A DNA stretch of 32,266 bases from Nonomuraea ceibae. Its GTDB lineage: Bacteria; Actinomycetota; Actinomycetes; Streptosporangiales; Streptosporangiaceae. A program made the translations under genes and the position numbers. The stretch covers positions 1-32,266 of the forward strand of contig NZ_JAHKRO010000106.1 in assembly GCF_019396325.1 (NCBI RefSeq), given 5' to 3'. Under the pieces are notes generated by a model. That model saw nothing but the letters and a program-made list of their open reading frames with translations. It was not told where the DNA came from and made no database searches. Below are positions 31,784-32,266 of the stretch, piece by piece. Numbering within the stretch: the first letter of the stretch is position 1; every line of letters starts with the position of its first letter.

Positions 31784-32266
31784 AGCCGAGCGCCGCCAGC
31801 ACGTCGGCCAGCCGTCCCGGCATCGACAGGAACGGCGAGTGGGAGGCGTCCAGCTCGACCACGGACACCGGATCGCCCGGGAAGGCGGCGTCGGCCTCGG
31901 CCACGAACCTCGCCTGCAACGCCGGCACGATCGCCCGGTCGGCTGTGCACATGACGTACGTGCGCGGCACCGAGCCCCAGCCGTCGCGGGTCAGGGTCGT
32001 GGTGCCGAGCATGATGCCGATGGGACCGTCGGGGGTCAGCAGCGCGGTGGCGGCACCGGCGAGCCCCGGCTCCACGTCGCCGTAGAACGCCTCGTACAGC
32101 GCACGCCGGTAGGCGGCGTCGCTGGTGGCCAGGTCGAGCCGCAGCGCCCCGGTGCGGGCGGGGTCGCCGCGCAGCAGCGGCGCGACCTGGTCGGCCGCCG
32201 CCTCGGGCAGCCGCGTGCAGGCGGCGGCCGACAGGCCGGAGGCCGGCAGGCATGATGATGTGGGCC
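31782..32266 (-). CDS. Alpha/beta hydrolase, 5' part cut by the window edge
   Basis: The frame is open to the right edge, so the start lies outside; the C-terminal 160 or so residues are visible. SCLPASGLSAAACTRLPEAA, LRLDLATSDAAYRRALYEAF, the helix-strand YVMCTADRAIVPALQARFVA with its Asp, and ELDASHSPFLSMPGRLADVL with the catalytic-type His match the salicylate-esterase/hydroxynitrile-lyase-like hydrolases common in actinobacteria. The nucleophile Ser is beyond the edge. It converges with the AlkZ-like gene. An internal ATG at 32075 would give a fragment without the fold and is not used. Confidence 0.78.
   Translation of the reverse strand, partial: PTSSCLPASGLSAAACTRLPEAAADQVAPLLRGDPARTGALRLDLATSDAAYRRALYEAFYGDVEPGLAGAATALLTPDGPIGIMLGTTTLTRDGWGSVPRTYVMCTADRAIVPALQARFVAEADAAFPGDPVSVVELDASHSPFLSMPGRLADVLAALG

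Overview
This is a very GC-rich segment (by eye above 70% G+C) from a filamentous-type actinobacterium. The evidence is strong third-position G/C bias, many GTG starts, frequent 4-nt GTGA/ATGA stop-start overlaps, several apparently leaderless promoters, an F420-type (Ddn-like) reductase, an ECF42-type sigma factor, a SigE-family ECF sigma and NarL-type kinases. The mix suggests Streptosporangiales or a neighbouring order; that placement is inference. No rRNA, tRNA, CRISPR array, insertion sequence or phage module was seen. The window looks like a chromosomal accessory/regulatory region packed with small stress, drug-response and signalling cassettes.

Layout. 1-4061: a truncated membrane protein, then a GAF-SpoIIE phosphatase, a MerR-PP2C fusion with a 29-bp dyad at its start, and a coupled MFS exporter. 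4062-7167: a Ddn-hemerythrin fusion divergent from an XRE-cupin regulator and its PLP-dependent decarboxylase; paired operator-like repeats lie between the divergent promoters. 7168-8064: a PrmC-related glutamine methyltransferase preceded by a leader with three mutually exclusive pairings and a tiny ORF. 8128-10859: an ECF42 sigma divergent from an ArsR/AHSA1/VOC cassette. 10868-12315: an SDR lacking the catalytic Tyr/Lys, divergent from a TetR regulator with two operators. 12395-12766: a small secreted protein with a class I hydrophobin cysteine pattern, the most unexpected gene here. 12831-14491: ECF sigma plus a membrane anti-sigma-like partner. 14484-18328: a SWIM-finger/SNF2 pair. 18423-20762: DedA, histidine kinase and response regulator in one overlapping operon. 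20860-22197: a RibD/DHFR-like reductase, a DUF3052-like protein and an unknown. 22216-26485: a signal-less substrate-binding protein and a double-HTH MerR regulator, divergent from a UvrA-like ABC ATPase. 26538-28387: alpha/beta hydrolase, YCII protein, small APH-like kinase. 28395-31733: ABC-F ATPase divergent from TetR plus an AlkZ-like glycosylase. 31782-end: a truncated alpha/beta hydrolase.

How it fits together. Most units are a regulator next to one or two effector genes: MerR, XRE, ArsR, TetR twice, two ECF sigmas and one two-component system. Several effectors belong to families tied to antibiotic or genotoxin tolerance (MFS, UvrA-like, ABC-F, AlkZ-like, APH-like). The two observations most worth following are the hydrophobin-like secreted protein, which has lost exactly the two cysteines that form one conserved disulfide, and the attenuator-like leader before the PrmC-related methyltransferase.
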